Notes: generated by a model not told the origin, from the letters alone. Shown: positions 24,560 to 34,560, counted from the stretch's first letter. The stretch is DNA of 64,000 nt from Nocardia vaccinii NBRC 15922 (GCF_001613305.1 NZ_BDCC01000032.1:124001-188000); one strand, 5' to 3'. Numbers and translations are program-made.

Positions 24560-24988
24560 ATGCGAATTTCCGAGGTTCTGCGCAAGAAGGGCGCCGAGGT
24601 GGTCACGATCGAGCCCCGCGCCACGGTCCGCGAGCTGCTGGCGGTGCTCGCCGAGCACAACGTCGGGGCGGTGGTGGTCTCGCGCGACGGGCTGGCGCTG
24701 GACGGCATCGTCTCCGAGCGCGATGTCGTGCGGCGTCTGCACCGGATGGGTGCACAGCTGCTCGAACGGCCGGTCGAGGACATCATGACGATGGTGGTGC
24801 ACACCTGCTCGCCGGAGGATCGGGTGGAGAGCCTGCGCCCGACGATGACCGAACACCGCATCCGCCATCTTCCCGTGCTGCAGCAGGGGCGGATGGTGGG
24901 GATCGTGAGCATCGGCGACGTGGTCAAGAACGCGATCTCCGAACTGCAGACCGAACGCGAGCATCTCGAACAGTATCTACAGGGGTGA
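24560..24988 (+). CDS. Two-CBS-domain protein
   Basis: 142 residues from ATG 24560 (GAGG lies upstream; a GTG at 24536 in frame is an alternative). Two CBS motifs fill the protein: VTIEPRATVRELLAVLAEHN with GIVSERDVVRRL, then DRVESLRPTMTEHRIRHLPV with GIVSIGDVVKNAI. Stand-alone CBS pairs usually bind adenine nucleotides and regulate a partner. It ends in a short charged helix (ELQTEREHLEQYL). No partner is identified; the neighbouring nuo operon is divergent. Confidence 0.85.
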   Translation: MRISEVLRKKGAEVVTIEPRATVRELLAVLAEHNVGAVVVSRDGLALDGIVSERDVVRRLHRMGAQLLERPVEDIMTMVVHTCSPEDRVESLRPTMTEHRIRHLPVLQQGRMVGIVSIGDVVKNAISELQTEREHLEQYLQG

Positions 24989-25598
24989 GCCGCGCGAGAT
25001 CTGTTGCGCGACACCGAGGCGACTCACCACCGAGCCGTTGCGTCCGCGAAGTGATCGCGGTGACCCGCGGAATTCGGGGCCGGAGTGCGCCGAACTCGGC
25101 AAATGAAATTCGACACTGCGTGCCGATTCGTAGGTCCAGGCGACTCTCGAATACGGTCGTGCGGAATTTCATCGGTTCGTAATCGCGAAATGGCTGCGCG
25201 ACCGCGCAATTCGAGGCAGAATGCCGGTGGGCGATTCGCCCAAACCATGCTCGCGGTCGATGCACCGCTGATCGGGTGGGGTCCGGGATGCGCCGAAACC
25301 CTCGGACCTCACCACCCGAAACGCTGGTCACGGCGGGAATGTCACCGCGCTCGACGCGTCGGCCTCACGGCCCGGAATTTTCCGGTCGGGAAAGACAATT
25401 CGACATAATCCGACCGGTCTGCACGCGATTTCACGATCGATTTTCCGGCACCCGCGCGCGAATGCGATTGCCGCCCCGGATGTTCGCCGCTCCCGCACGC
25501 GCCCGGACCGATCGACACCGCCGCTGGGAGGCGTATTAGGGTCTGTGGCGCACGGTAGGACGGCCGGTGTGCCCGGCCCTTGTCATGAAGGAAACTCT
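24989..25598. other. Gene-free stretch with a strong hairpin
   Basis: No convincing gene is present. A 9-bp inverted repeat (ATGAAATTC at 25103 and its complement at 25164-25172) and the hairpin at 25272-25319 are the only structures seen. AT content is higher than in the neighbouring genes. Confidence 0.5.
25272..25319. terminator. Hairpin, possible terminator or structured RNA
   Basis: TCGGGTGGGGTCCG (25272-25285) pairs with the strand at 25303-25319 over 14 bp with a three-base bulge and a 17-base loop. There is no T-run, so factor-independent termination is uncertain. It lies 280 bp after the CBS gene. Confidence 0.35.
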
Positions 25599-26009
25599 AT
25601 GCGCCGCATCACGATCACCGTGTTGACCCTGGCCGCCGCCCTCGCGTGCGGCGCATGCGGTTCCTCGGGCGGGGCCGAGGGCTCGAGCGCGGCATCGTCG
25701 CCCTCGGCGGTGAGTTCATCGGTGGCCGCACCGAGTTCCGCGCAGACCGCGGCGCAGCAGTGCGCGAGCGAGAAATGGCCGCAGCCGCTGCCCGATTTCC
25801 ACGGAAAGCCCCTCGGCGACATGGTGGTCGGCGCGGCCCTGTGTTACAACATCACCGCTATCACCGCCCCGGACGGTACCGACGTCATGCACGATGCGGC
25901 CGGAATGACCAAGCCGTGGACGGTGAGCGCACAGTCTCCGGCGGCGGGCACCCCGGTCACCGCGCAGACCTCGATTACGCTGAAAGTCACTGCGGCACAG
26001 CACAATTGA
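25599..26009 (+). CDS. PASTA-like lipoprotein
   Basis: 136 residues from ATG 25599, preceded by GAAGGAAA. The N-terminus is a lipoprotein signal (MRRITITVLTLAAALACGAC) with candidate lipidation cysteines at 17 and 20. A Ser/Ala linker leads to a compact domain (PDFHGKPLGDMVVGAAL to AAGTPVTAQTSITLKV) with the outline of a PASTA domain. Cys residues flank it (QQCAS, ALCYN). PASTA domains often sense cell-wall fragments or proteins, but a single lipid-anchored one has no set role. Confidence 0.7.
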   Translation: MRRITITVLTLAAALACGACGSSGGAEGSSAASSPSAVSSSVAAPSSAQTAAQQCASEKWPQPLPDFHGKPLGDMVVGAALCYNITAITAPDGTDVMHDAAGMTKPWTVSAQSPAAGTPVTAQTSITLKVTAAQHN

Positions 26010-26034
26010 CCGCCCGCAGCGACTCCGCGCGGTA

Positions 26035-27012
<978 letters not shown>

Positions 27013-27067
27013 GGATCCTCCTGGGGAACACCGGGATTGGTGAGGTGAGTCGTGCTCACCACCGACG

Positions 27068-27098
27068 ACGCTAGATGCTGGAGCGCACTCCAGGTCAA
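27068..27098 (-). promoter_or_regulatory. MerR-type promoter of the aldo/keto reductase gene
   Basis: On the minus strand a -35 TTGACC (27098-27093) and -10 TAGCGT (27073-27068) are separated by 19 bp. The spacer region is filled by the inverted repeat CTGGAGTGCGCTCCAG (27093-27078). The over-long spacer with a centred dyad is the hallmark of MerR-family activation by DNA distortion. Confidence 0.75.
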
Positions 27099-27123
27099 AT
27101 CGGCGTGCTCGGGCCGTGCCCGG

Positions 27124-27558
27124 TCACTCGTCGAGCAGGTCCACGATCTTGGTGAGGGTGGCCGCCAGGATGCGGCGTTCGTCGTCGGAGAGGTTGTCCA
27201 GGGCGACGGCGAAACGCTGGATGCGCGCGGAGGTCAGCCCGTTGACCATGTCCTGGGCCGGTGCGGTGGCCGACAGCACGTGGGCGCGGCCGTCGATCGG
27301 GTCTGGGGCGCGCTGGACGTATCCGCCCTTCTCGAGCTGGGTGACGATGCGGGACATGGTGGGCGCGGTCACGCGTTCGGCGGCGGCCAGGTCGCCCAGG
27401 CGCATCGGCCCGCACCGCACAAGGGTGCCCAGCGCCGCGGCCGAGCCGGGGCTCAGTGCGGTATCCCCGGCGCGGCGCAGCAGGCGCGTGATCCGGCCGA
27501 CGGCCAGATACGCGTCGGCCGCCTCGGCGAGACGTTCGGCATTGTGCTGCTGAATCAT
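27124..27558 (-). CDS. MarR-family transcriptional regulator
   Basis: 144 residues from ATG 27558 (TAGGAGCGAGG upstream). The winged helix is clear: MRLGDLAAAERVTAPTMSRI as the recognition region and LEKGGYVQRAPDPIDGRAH as the wing. A helical dimerisation tail follows (LSDDERRILAATLTKIVDLL). It lies 126 bp downstream of the MFS gene in the same orientation, the usual arrangement for a repressor of an exporter. The dyad at 30437-30456 before the MFS gene is its probable target. Confidence 0.9.
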   Translation of the reverse strand: MIQQHNAERLAEAADAYLAVGRITRLLRRAGDTALSPGSAAALGTLVRCGPMRLGDLAAAERVTAPTMSRIVTQLEKGGYVQRAPDPIDGRAHVLSATAPAQDMVNGLTSARIQRFAVALDNLSDDERRILAATLTKIVDLLDE

Positions 27559-27684
27559 CCGGTCCTCGCTCCTACCCGGCTCGATAACCGCGGTGCATGG
27601 CTGTGTCAGCAAGTATGCCCTTCGCGGGAGATGCCGGGACGCGTGGTGCGCGACGGGCCGATCCCGACGCGCACCACGCGTGGA

Positions 27685-30390
27685 TCACTGTTCGGAGTCG
27701 GCCCGCACGCTCGCGGCGTGGCGGCCGTTGCCGTTCGCGGTTGCGGCGGGCTGGTCGTAGCCGAGCTGCAGGTCGTGGGTGACCTGCGAGCCGGTGACGG
27801 CCACCCGGCTGGACACCGGTGGGTAACCGCGAGTGACGACGGTGTACCGGCCCTCGGCCAGATCGGTGACGGTGTAGCGGCCCTCCTCGTCGGTGCGGGC
27901 CGAGCCGAGGATGCCTCCCGTCGCGTCCTGCATGATGACCTGGGCATCGGGCACCGCGCGCCCGCCGGACCACACCGTACCGCTCAGCACCGACATCGTG
28001 TTCAGCTCGATGTCCTGCGCCAGCACACCGCTGTCGGGGACGGTCAGCGTGATCGCGGTGGGCCGCATGTGCTCGGCGACCGCGACCAGTGTGTACACCC
28101 CGGACACCACGCCCTGGCAGGCGTAGTCGCCGCGAGCGCCGGAGACCGCGGCCCCGACGACTTCGCCGCGCATATCGGTCAGGGTGATCGTGGCCCCGGC
28201 CAGCGGCCGCAGGTCCACGGCCGAGCGCACGACGCCGGACACCTCGCCCGAGCCCTGCAGCGGCACGTCCAGACGCTGCGGGCGCCCGTCCACGCTGACG
28301 TTCACCGCGGCGGGCTGATGTCCGCTCGCGGAGACGATCAGCACGTAGCTACCCGGCGCGGGCGGCTCGATGACGTACTCGCCCTGCTGGTTGCCCGTCG
28401 CCCGGGAAACCTGGTGTCCGCGTTGGTCGATCAGGGTCAGCGCGACCCCGGCGACCGCGTACCCGTCGGTGCGCACGACCCGGCCGCTGATGGACCGCCC
28501 GTCCGCGACCAGCGGGCGGGCCGGCGGTGCGGCGGGAGCGCGGAACGTCGCGGGTGCGGTCGCGGTGAGCGGGCCGGCCACGGGGCGGCCGTTGGTGACG
28601 ACTCGCACCTGCTCGGTGTCGTCGGTGATGCCCTCGCGGGCGGCCTCGGCCAGTTCGGCGGTCTCGTCGACGACGTAGTCGCCCTTGGCGAACCAGGAGG
28701 CGAGTGAGCCGAGCAGCAGCATCACCGCGGCGGCGATGAACACCGCGATAAGCCCGGAGTGGAACGGTTCGGAGATCAGGTGCGGGAAGAACTCCTGGCC
28801 GGTGATCGTGCTGCCGTTGACGCCGGGCTGGTTCAGCACGTCGGCCGGGATCATCTCCTTGAACGGGTTGTATCCCAGGAAGGTGGCGAACAGGCTGCCC
28901 ACCGGCGGCGTGCCGGCGAGCTGTTCGGCGAAGTTCGCGGGGACGCCCTGCGCACGCAGTCCGGAGTTCATCGCGTTCGGCAGGGTTCCGGACAGTCCGG
29001 CGATCATCAGCGAGAAGAAGATGCCGATCGACAGCGCCATACCGCCGTTCATGATGGTGGCCCGCATACCCGAGGCCACACCGCGCTGGTTGGCCGGCAC
29101 CGAGGACATGACCTCGGCGGTGTTGGGCGAGGTGAAGATGCCCATGCCGAGCCCGTTGAGCAGGATGATCAGCGCGAACAGCCAGTAGTTGAAGTTGACC
29201 GGGATGACGATGAGCAGCACGAAGGTGATCGCGGCCAGCAGCAGGCCGCCCGCGGCGAAGATCCGTCCGCCGAAGCGGTCGCTGAGCCAGCCCGAGGCCG
29301 GGCCTGCGACCAGGAAGCCGATGGTCAGCGGCAGCATGTAGATGCCCGCCCACAGCGGGGTGTCCTCGAAGCTGTAGCCGTGCTGGGGCAGCCAGATGCC
29401 CTGCAACCAGATGATGAGCATGAACTGCATGCCACCGCGGCTGACCGAGGTCATCAGGCTGGCGAAGTTGCCCAGGGCGAAGGTCTTGTTGCGGAACAGC
29501 GACATTTGGAACATCGGCTGGCGCGATTTGGCTTCGATGACGCAGAACAGCACCAGCAGTGCGAGGCCGCCGATGACTCCGGTCAGCACCCACGGGTTGG
29601 TCCAGCCGGTGTTGGAGCCGCCGTAGGGCTGGATGCCGTAGGTGATTCCGGCCAGCAGTGCGGTCAGGCCGACGGCAAAGGTGATGGTGCCGGGGATGTC
29701 CAGTGAGCCGGGGGTGCGCTGGCCGTTGTCGTGCAGCGACCGGTAGGACCAGATGGTGCCCAGCAGCCCGAAGGGCACGCTGATCCAGAACACGGCCTTC
29801 CAGTCCCATTCGGCGAGCAGACCGCCCAGCAGCAGGCCCAGGAACGAACCGGCCACGGCCGCGACCTGATTGATGCCCAGGGCGAATCCACGCTGTCTGG
29901 CGGGGAAGGCGTCGGTGAGAATGGCCGAGGAGTTGGCCATCAGCATGGCGCCGCCGACACCCTGCACCACGCGCCAGGCGATCAGCCAGAGGGCGCCGCC
30001 GCCGTGGTCGAACGGGTCGAACGAGAGCAGGATCGCCGAGACGGTGAAGACGATGAATCCGGCGTTGTAGATCTTGACCCGGCCGAACATGTCGCCGAGG
30101 CGGCCGAACATCACCACCAGGACCGCGGAGGTGAGCAGGAAGCCCATCATCAGCCACAGCAGATAGCTGACATTGCTCGACTCGAGCGGGTTGAGGTGCA
30201 CACCGCGGAAGATCGCGGGCAGCGAGATGAGCACGATCGAGGAGTTGATGGTGACCATCAGCATCCCCAGCGTGGTGTTCGACAACGCTACCCACTTGTA
30301 GTGCGGGTGATCGTGGTCGACGCGCAGGCGCCGGCGAACGGTCTGGACGTCGCCGACGTCCAGGTCGGCGGAAGTTTGTGCGGAAGCCAA
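27685..30390 (-). CDS. MFS (DHA2-type, 14-TM) exporter with three C-terminal beta-sandwich repeats
   Basis: 901 residues. Residues ~30-590 are a 14-helix drug:proton antiporter (motif A-like FGRLGDMFGRVKIY, motif C-like GINQVAAVAGSFLGLLLGG). The remaining ~300 residues hold a linker and three carboxypeptidase-regulatory-like repeats starting near GRSISGRVVRTDG, GSGEVSGVVRSAV and MSVLSGTVWSGG, each ending in a G-x-Y-x-V strand. Such repeats are usually extracellular; the predicted even helix number puts this tail in the cytoplasm, which is odd. Probable self-regulated efflux operon with the MarR gene. Confidence 0.85.
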   Translation of the reverse strand: MASAQTSADLDVGDVQTVRRRLRVDHDHPHYKWVALSNTTLGMLMVTINSSIVLISLPAIFRGVHLNPLESSNVSYLLWLMMGFLLTSAVLVVMFGRLGDMFGRVKIYNAGFIVFTVSAILLSFDPFDHGGGALWLIAWRVVQGVGGAMLMANSSAILTDAFPARQRGFALGINQVAAVAGSFLGLLLGGLLAEWDWKAVFWISVPFGLLGTIWSYRSLHDNGQRTPGSLDIPGTITFAVGLTALLAGITYGIQPYGGSNTGWTNPWVLTGVIGGLALLVLFCVIEAKSRQPMFQMSLFRNKTFALGNFASLMTSVSRGGMQFMLIIWLQGIWLPQHGYSFEDTPLWAGIYMLPLTIGFLVAGPASGWLSDRFGGRIFAAGGLLLAAITFVLLIVIPVNFNYWLFALIILLNGLGMGIFTSPNTAEVMSSVPANQRGVASGMRATIMNGGMALSIGIFFSLMIAGLSGTLPNAMNSGLRAQGVPANFAEQLAGTPPVGSLFATFLGYNPFKEMIPADVLNQPGVNGSTITGQEFFPHLISEPFHSGLIAVFIAAAVMLLLGSLASWFAKGDYVVDETAELAEAAREGITDDTEQVRVVTNGRPVAGPLTATAPATFRAPAAPPARPLVADGRSISGRVVRTDGYAVAGVALTLIDQRGHQVSRATGNQQGEYVIEPPAPGSYVLIVSASGHQPAAVNVSVDGRPQRLDVPLQGSGEVSGVVRSAVDLRPLAGATITLTDMRGEVVGAAVSGARGDYACQGVVSGVYTLVAVAEHMRPTAITLTVPDSGVLAQDIELNTMSVLSGTVWSGGRAVPDAQVIMQDATGGILGSARTDEEGRYTVTDLAEGRYTVVTRGYPPVSSRVAVTGSQVTHDLQLGYDQPAATANGNGRHAASVRADSEQ

Positions 30391-30436
30391 GAGTCCCTCT
30401 CCCCGAGGATTGCCATGAACAGTGCCTCACTCAATA

Positions 30437-30456
30437 TAGTTGCAATATGCTAACTA
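30437..30456. promoter_or_regulatory. Dyad upstream of the MFS gene, probable MarR operator
   Basis: TAGTTGCAATATGCTAACTA contains TAGTT-GCA facing its complement TGC-T-AACTA, differing by one inserted base. It sits 47 bp before the MFS start in an AT-rich patch, as expected for the operator of the MFS-MarR unit. Confidence 0.45.
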
Positions 30457-30587
30457 ACTAAATGGAGCGGATGGGGAATTCGTCACACTCGCGGTGGGAA
30501 TACGCCCGTCGTGGTAGTGGTGCGCGTCGGCGGATTCCGGCCGAAAACGTGGCTCGACAGGGGTTTCGGCGGCCGGCCCGGGTGGGG

Positions 30588-31508
30588 TCAGTGGTTCTCA
30601 GGCCCGCCGGTCGGTGGCGTTCGCCGACGTGGGTGTACCGCCTCGAATGCTCGGTCACCGGGTGCGGCGTGGTGCAGCAGGTGATCGATGAACAGTCGAG
30701 CCGGAGGGGTCGGGGTGCGGGTGGTGACCGCGTGCCAGGGGCGATCCAGCGGGGTGCCCTCGACCGGCAGGATCTCCAGATGCCCTGCGGCCACATGTGA
30801 TTCGACGGCATCACCGTGAATCAGGGTGACGCCCAGTCCTTCTCGCGCGGCGGCCAGTACCGCGCCGTGCGTGCCCAGGGTGAGCGTGGGCGGGCGGATC
30901 TGCAGCCGGTCCAGCAGGGCCAGGGTGGTTGCGCGGGTGCCCGAGCCGTGCCCGCGCAGCAACCAGGTGGCGCGCAGCGGATCCGGGCAGCGTCCGGGAG
31001 ATCCGACGACGACCAATCGGCTCGTGCGGCGCGCGCGCACCACCAGTCCGGCCTCGTGCGGTGGGCGTCCGGCGATCACGAGATCGCTTTCGTGGTGCTG
31101 CAATTCGAGGAACAGCATATCGCGCGGGTGGATCGACAGACCCACCTCGATATCGGGATAACGGTCCCGGAACGCGGCCAGCGGGCGCAGCAGAACGTAT
31201 TCCCCGGCGGTGGCGACCACCCCGATCCGCAATCGCCCGGTATCCGCGCGCCGCACCGCCGCCTGGGCCTCGCGCATCAATCCCAGAATGCTGCGGCAGT
31301 ATTCGGCGTAGACGCGCCCGGCATCGGTCAGCACGATTCCGCGCCCGGATTTGGCGATCAGTTTCGCGCCCAGTTGTTTCTCGATATGGGCGACCGCCGC
31401 CGACGCGGCGGCCTCGGTGATGTGCAGTTGCGCGGCGGCGCGGCGAATGCTGCCGTGGCGGGCCACGGCCAGGAACGTCTCCATCCGGACCGCGCTCACC
31501 GTTCCCAT
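30588..31508 (-). CDS. cbbR: LysR-type regulator of the Calvin-cycle genes
   Basis: 306 residues from ATG 31508. The N-terminal HTH is clear (MGTVSAVRMETFLAVARHGS, then AAAQLHITEAAASAAVAHIE), followed by the two-lobed effector domain. It is divergent from cbbL, with 125 bp between the starts, the standard CbbR arrangement. CbbR proteins respond to Calvin-cycle metabolites or redox cofactors to activate cbb transcription. Naming rests on family plus position. The last ~30 residues are an Arg/Pro-rich extension. An upstream in-frame start would run into the shared promoter. Confidence 0.85.
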   Translation of the reverse strand: MGTVSAVRMETFLAVARHGSIRRAAAQLHITEAAASAAVAHIEKQLGAKLIAKSGRGIVLTDAGRVYAEYCRSILGLMREAQAAVRRADTGRLRIGVVATAGEYVLLRPLAAFRDRYPDIEVGLSIHPRDMLFLELQHHESDLVIAGRPPHEAGLVVRARRTSRLVVVGSPGRCPDPLRATWLLRGHGSGTRATTLALLDRLQIRPPTLTLGTHGAVLAAAREGLGVTLIHGDAVESHVAAGHLEILPVEGTPLDRPWHAVTTRTPTPPARLFIDHLLHHAAPGDRAFEAVHPRRRTPPTGGPENH

Positions 31509-31534
31509 CGTCAGACGGTAGCAAACACGACTTT

Positions 31535-31566
31535 TCGGTTGAACGAGACGAGGAACTATTGAATTG
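31535..31566. promoter_or_regulatory. Candidate CbbR-binding region
   Basis: Between cbbR and cbbL, two TTGAA half-sites (31539-31543 and 31559-31563) lie on the same DNA face, 20 bp apart, and the first forms a near-palindrome GGTTGAAC. The spacing suits a LysR-type tetramer. No sigma-factor elements could be fixed. Confidence 0.35.
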
Positions 31567-31633
31567 TCCGTGGCCATCTTCGCCCGCATCCTGAATCTGC
31601 AAGGCGCACAGGCTCGCTCGCACAGGAGGAGAT

Positions 31634-33076
31634 ATGGCCGAGGAATCCACTCGCGACCGCTGGGATCCGGGCGTGCAGTCCTACGCTTCGATGGGTTATT
31701 ACGACCCGGACTATGAACCCGAGGACACCGACGTGCTCGCGGTGTTCCGGGTCACCCCGCAGGCGGGCGTGGACCCGATCGAGGCCGCCGCGGCGGTGGC
31801 GGGCGAATCGTCCACGGCCACATGGACGGTGGTGTGGACCGACCGGCTCACCGCGCACGACCGGTATCGCGGCAAATGCTATCGGCTCGACGAGGTGCCG
31901 GGACGTCCGGGCGAGTACTTCGCCTATGTCGCCTACGATCTGGATCTGTTCGAGGAAGGTTCGATCACCAATCTGACCTCCTCGGTCATCGGCAACGTGT
32001 TCGGATTCAAACCCCTTGCCGCACTGCGGCTCGAGGACATGCGTATTCCGGTGGCCTATGTCAAGACCTTCCCCGGTCCGCCGCACGGAATCGTCACCGA
32101 GCGGGAATATCTGAACAAGTACGGCCGCCCGCTGCTGGGCGCGACGGTCAAACCCAAACTCGGATTGTCCGCACGCAACTACGGACGCGTGGTGTACGAG
32201 GCATGCCGGGGCGGACTGGATTTCACCAAGGACGACGAGAACATCAACTCCCAGCCGTTCATGCGCTGGCGCGATCGCTATCTGTTCGCCATGGAGGGAG
32301 TCAATCGCGCGATCGCGGAAACCGGTGAGCTGAAGGGCCATTACCTCAATGTCACGGCCGCCACCATGGAGGACATGTACGAGCGCGCGGAATTCGCCAG
32401 ATCGCTCGGCAGCGTGATCATCATGATGGATCTGACCGTCGGTTACACGGCGATGCAATCGATGTCGAAGTGGGCGCGGCGCAACGGCATGCTGTTACAT
32501 CTGCATCGCGCGGGCCATTCCACCTTCACCCGGCAGAAGACGCACGGGGTCAGTTTCCGGGTACTGGCCAAGTGGTGCCGGCTGATCGGGGTGGATCATC
32601 TGCACGCGGGCACCGTGATCGGCAAACTCGAGGGTGATCCGAATACGGTCCGCGGGTTCTACGACACGTTGCGGGAGAACCACATTCCCGCCGACGCGGG
32701 TACCGGCATCTTCTTCGACCAGGATTGGGCGAGCCTGCCCGGAGTGCTGCCGGTGGCCTCGGGCGGTATTCACGCCGGGCAGATGCATCAGCTGCTGGAT
32801 CTGTTCGGCGACGATGTGATCCTGCAGTTCGGCGGCGGCACCATCGGACATCCGATGGGGATCGCCGCGGGCGCGGAGGCCAATCGGGTGGCGCTCGAGG
32901 CGGTGGTCAAGGCCCGCAACGAAGGCCGCGATCTGCTCGGCGAGGGCCCGGCGGTGCTGCGCGAGGCCGCGCGCGGCTGCCGTTCGCTCGAGGCCGCGCT
33001 GGCGGTATGGGGCGAGGTCACCTTCGAGTACACCTCCACCGACGCTCCCGACGCCGTGCCCACGGCGACGCGGTGA
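31634..33076 (+). CDS. cbbL: RuBisCO large subunit, red-type form I
   Basis: 480 residues; AGGAGG precedes the ATG. Catalytic features are intact: Lys173 and Lys175 (TVKPKLGLS), the carbamylated Lys199 with Asp201-Glu202 (GGLDFTKDDE), His291 (HRAGH), His324, and loop-6 Lys331 (GTVIGKLEGD). This is therefore a true carboxylase and not a RuBisCO-like protein. The sequence style (MDLTVGYTAMQSMSKWARRN) and a cbbX gene downstream mark the red lineage (forms IC/ID/IE). It carboxylates ribulose bisphosphate in the Calvin cycle. Operon cbbL-S-X-fbp-prk. The form I subgroup needs a tree. Confidence 0.97.
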   Translation: MAEESTRDRWDPGVQSYASMGYYDPDYEPEDTDVLAVFRVTPQAGVDPIEAAAAVAGESSTATWTVVWTDRLTAHDRYRGKCYRLDEVPGRPGEYFAYVAYDLDLFEEGSITNLTSSVIGNVFGFKPLAALRLEDMRIPVAYVKTFPGPPHGIVTEREYLNKYGRPLLGATVKPKLGLSARNYGRVVYEACRGGLDFTKDDENINSQPFMRWRDRYLFAMEGVNRAIAETGELKGHYLNVTAATMEDMYERAEFARSLGSVIIMMDLTVGYTAMQSMSKWARRNGMLLHLHRAGHSTFTRQKTHGVSFRVLAKWCRLIGVDHLHAGTVIGKLEGDPNTVRGFYDTLRENHIPADAGTGIFFDQDWASLPGVLPVASGGIHAGQMHQLLDLFGDDVILQFGGGTIGHPMGIAAGAEANRVALEAVVKARNEGRDLLGEGPAVLREAARGCRSLEAALAVWGEVTFEYTSTDAPDAVPTATR

Positions 33077-33092
33077 AAAAGGAAGGGCTGCC

Positions 33093-33515
33093 ATGTATCT
33101 GCGTCAAGGAACCTTCTCGCATCTGCCGGAGCTGTCCGACACCGAGATCGGCGCACAGGTGCGGTACGCGCTACTGAACAACTGGCCGGTGTCGATCGAA
33201 TACACCGACGATCCGCATCCGCGCAACGTGTACTGGGAGATGTGGGGACTGCCGATGTTCGATCTGCACGAACCGGACGGGGTGCTCGCCGAGCTCGCCG
33301 CGTGCCGGGATGCGTTGCCGCGGCACTACATCCGCGTGACCGCCTACGACGCGCGGTACGGGCGGCAGACCACCGCGCTGAGCTTCCTGGTGCAACGCCC
33401 GCCCACGGAGCCCGGATTCCGGTTGGCGCGCACCGAATCCGACGATCGCAGCCAGCGGTACGGGTGGGCGGCCTATGCCACCGACCTGCCGCCCGGCGCC
33501 CGGTACGGCGACTGA
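33093..33515 (+). CDS. cbbS: RuBisCO small subunit, red-type
   Basis: 140 residues, starting 16 bases after the cbbL stop with AAGGAAGGG before the ATG. QGTFSHLPELSDTEIGAQV opens a typical small subunit, and PRNVYWEMWGLPMFDL is conserved. The ~30-residue C-terminal extension after YDARYGRQTTALSFLV forms the beta-hairpin found in red-type small subunits, where it lines the central channel and helps assembly. It supports the red-type assignment of cbbL. Confidence 0.95.
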   Translation: MYLRQGTFSHLPELSDTEIGAQVRYALLNNWPVSIEYTDDPHPRNVYWEMWGLPMFDLHEPDGVLAELAACRDALPRHYIRVTAYDARYGRQTTALSFLVQRPPTEPGFRLARTESDDRSQRYGWAAYATDLPPGARYGD

Positions 33516-33526
33516 GGCCGGGTGTG

Positions 33527-34543
33527 ATGGCCGAGGCGGGCAACGGTTTTCGGATGTATCGATCCGATGCGATACCCGGTCGCCCGGTGCGGGAGGCGCC
33601 CGAGGAGCACTGCCCCGACGTACCGGAGATCCTCGATGCGGACGCCGAGCTGGATCTGTCCTCGGATCCGGCGAGCCGGGAGGTCGAACACACCCTGGCG
33701 CGGTTGGACGCGGAGCTGGTGGGTCTGTCGGCGGTCAAGGCGCGGGTGCGGGAGATCGCGGCGCTGCTGCTGATCGACCGGGCCCGCGCCCGGTTCGGGC
33801 TCGCTGCCGCGCGCCCGACGATGCACATGAGCTTCACCGGTGGGCCGGGTACCGGTAAGACCACCGTGGCGCTGCGCATGGCCGATCTGCTGCACGCGCT
33901 CGGATATATTCGTAAACCTCTGGTGCACAGTGTGACTCGGGACGATCTGGTAGGTCAGTTCATCGGTCACACCGCGCCGCGCACGAAGGAGGCCCTGGCG
34001 CGGGCGGCGGGCGGGGTGCTGTTCATCGACGAGGCGTACTACCTGTTCCGCCCGGAGAACGAACGCGATTACGGGCAGGAGGTCATCGAGATCCTGTTGC
34101 AGGAGATGGAGACCGAGCGCACCAGCCTGGTGGTGATCTTCGCCGGGTATCCGGACCGGATGGAGACGTTCTTCTCCGCCAATCCGGGATTGTCCTCGCG
34201 GGTGGCGCACCACATCGATTTCCCGGACTACAGTCACGGCGAGTTGATGGCCATCGCGGGGCTGATGGCCGAGGGAGAGCAGTTCCGCCTGGATCCGGGC
34301 GCGGTGCGCGCGCTGGCGGAATACCTCGAATTGCGGATGGCCCGGCCGCGATTCGCCAATGCGCGCAGTGTGCGCAACGCGCTCGAGCGGTGCCGGTTGC
34401 GTCAGGCCCGCCGGTTGGTGGACCTGCGCCGGCCGCTGCGTCGCACCGAGCTGAGCACGCTGACCGCCGCGGATGTGTACGGCAGCAGCGTATTCGGCGA
34501 TGCCGATCCGGTACCGGTCGCCGGCGACGGGGACGATCGGTGA
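33527..34543 (+). CDS. cbbX: AAA+ RuBisCO activase
   Basis: 338 residues from ATG 33527; upstream codons in frame lie inside cbbS. Walker A GGPGTGKT (105-112), Walker B GVLFIDEA (163-170) and the pore-loop segment QFIGHTAPRTKE are clear. CbbX removes inhibitory sugar phosphates from red-type RuBisCO by threading the large-subunit C-terminus. The pore position that is usually Tyr (QYIGHTAP) is Phe here, a conservative aromatic change. About 50 N-terminal residues, acidic and proline-containing, form an extension beyond the core family. Confidence 0.95.
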   Translation: MAEAGNGFRMYRSDAIPGRPVREAPEEHCPDVPEILDADAELDLSSDPASREVEHTLARLDAELVGLSAVKARVREIAALLLIDRARARFGLAAARPTMHMSFTGGPGTGKTTVALRMADLLHALGYIRKPLVHSVTRDDLVGQFIGHTAPRTKEALARAAGGVLFIDEAYYLFRPENERDYGQEVIEILLQEMETERTSLVVIFAGYPDRMETFFSANPGLSSRVAHHIDFPDYSHGELMAIAGLMAEGEQFRLDPGAVRALAEYLELRMARPRFANARSVRNALERCRLRQARRLVDLRRPLRRTELSTLTAADVYGSSVFGDADPVPVAGDGDDR

Positions 34544-34560
34544 GGAGTTGAACAGACGCG

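Noticed and set aside
31634..33076. RuBisCO-like protein (form IV) of methionine salvage, given the nearby mtn genes
   Set aside because: All carboxylase residues are present, the small subunit and cbbX are adjacent, and mtnC fills the step a form IV protein would take.
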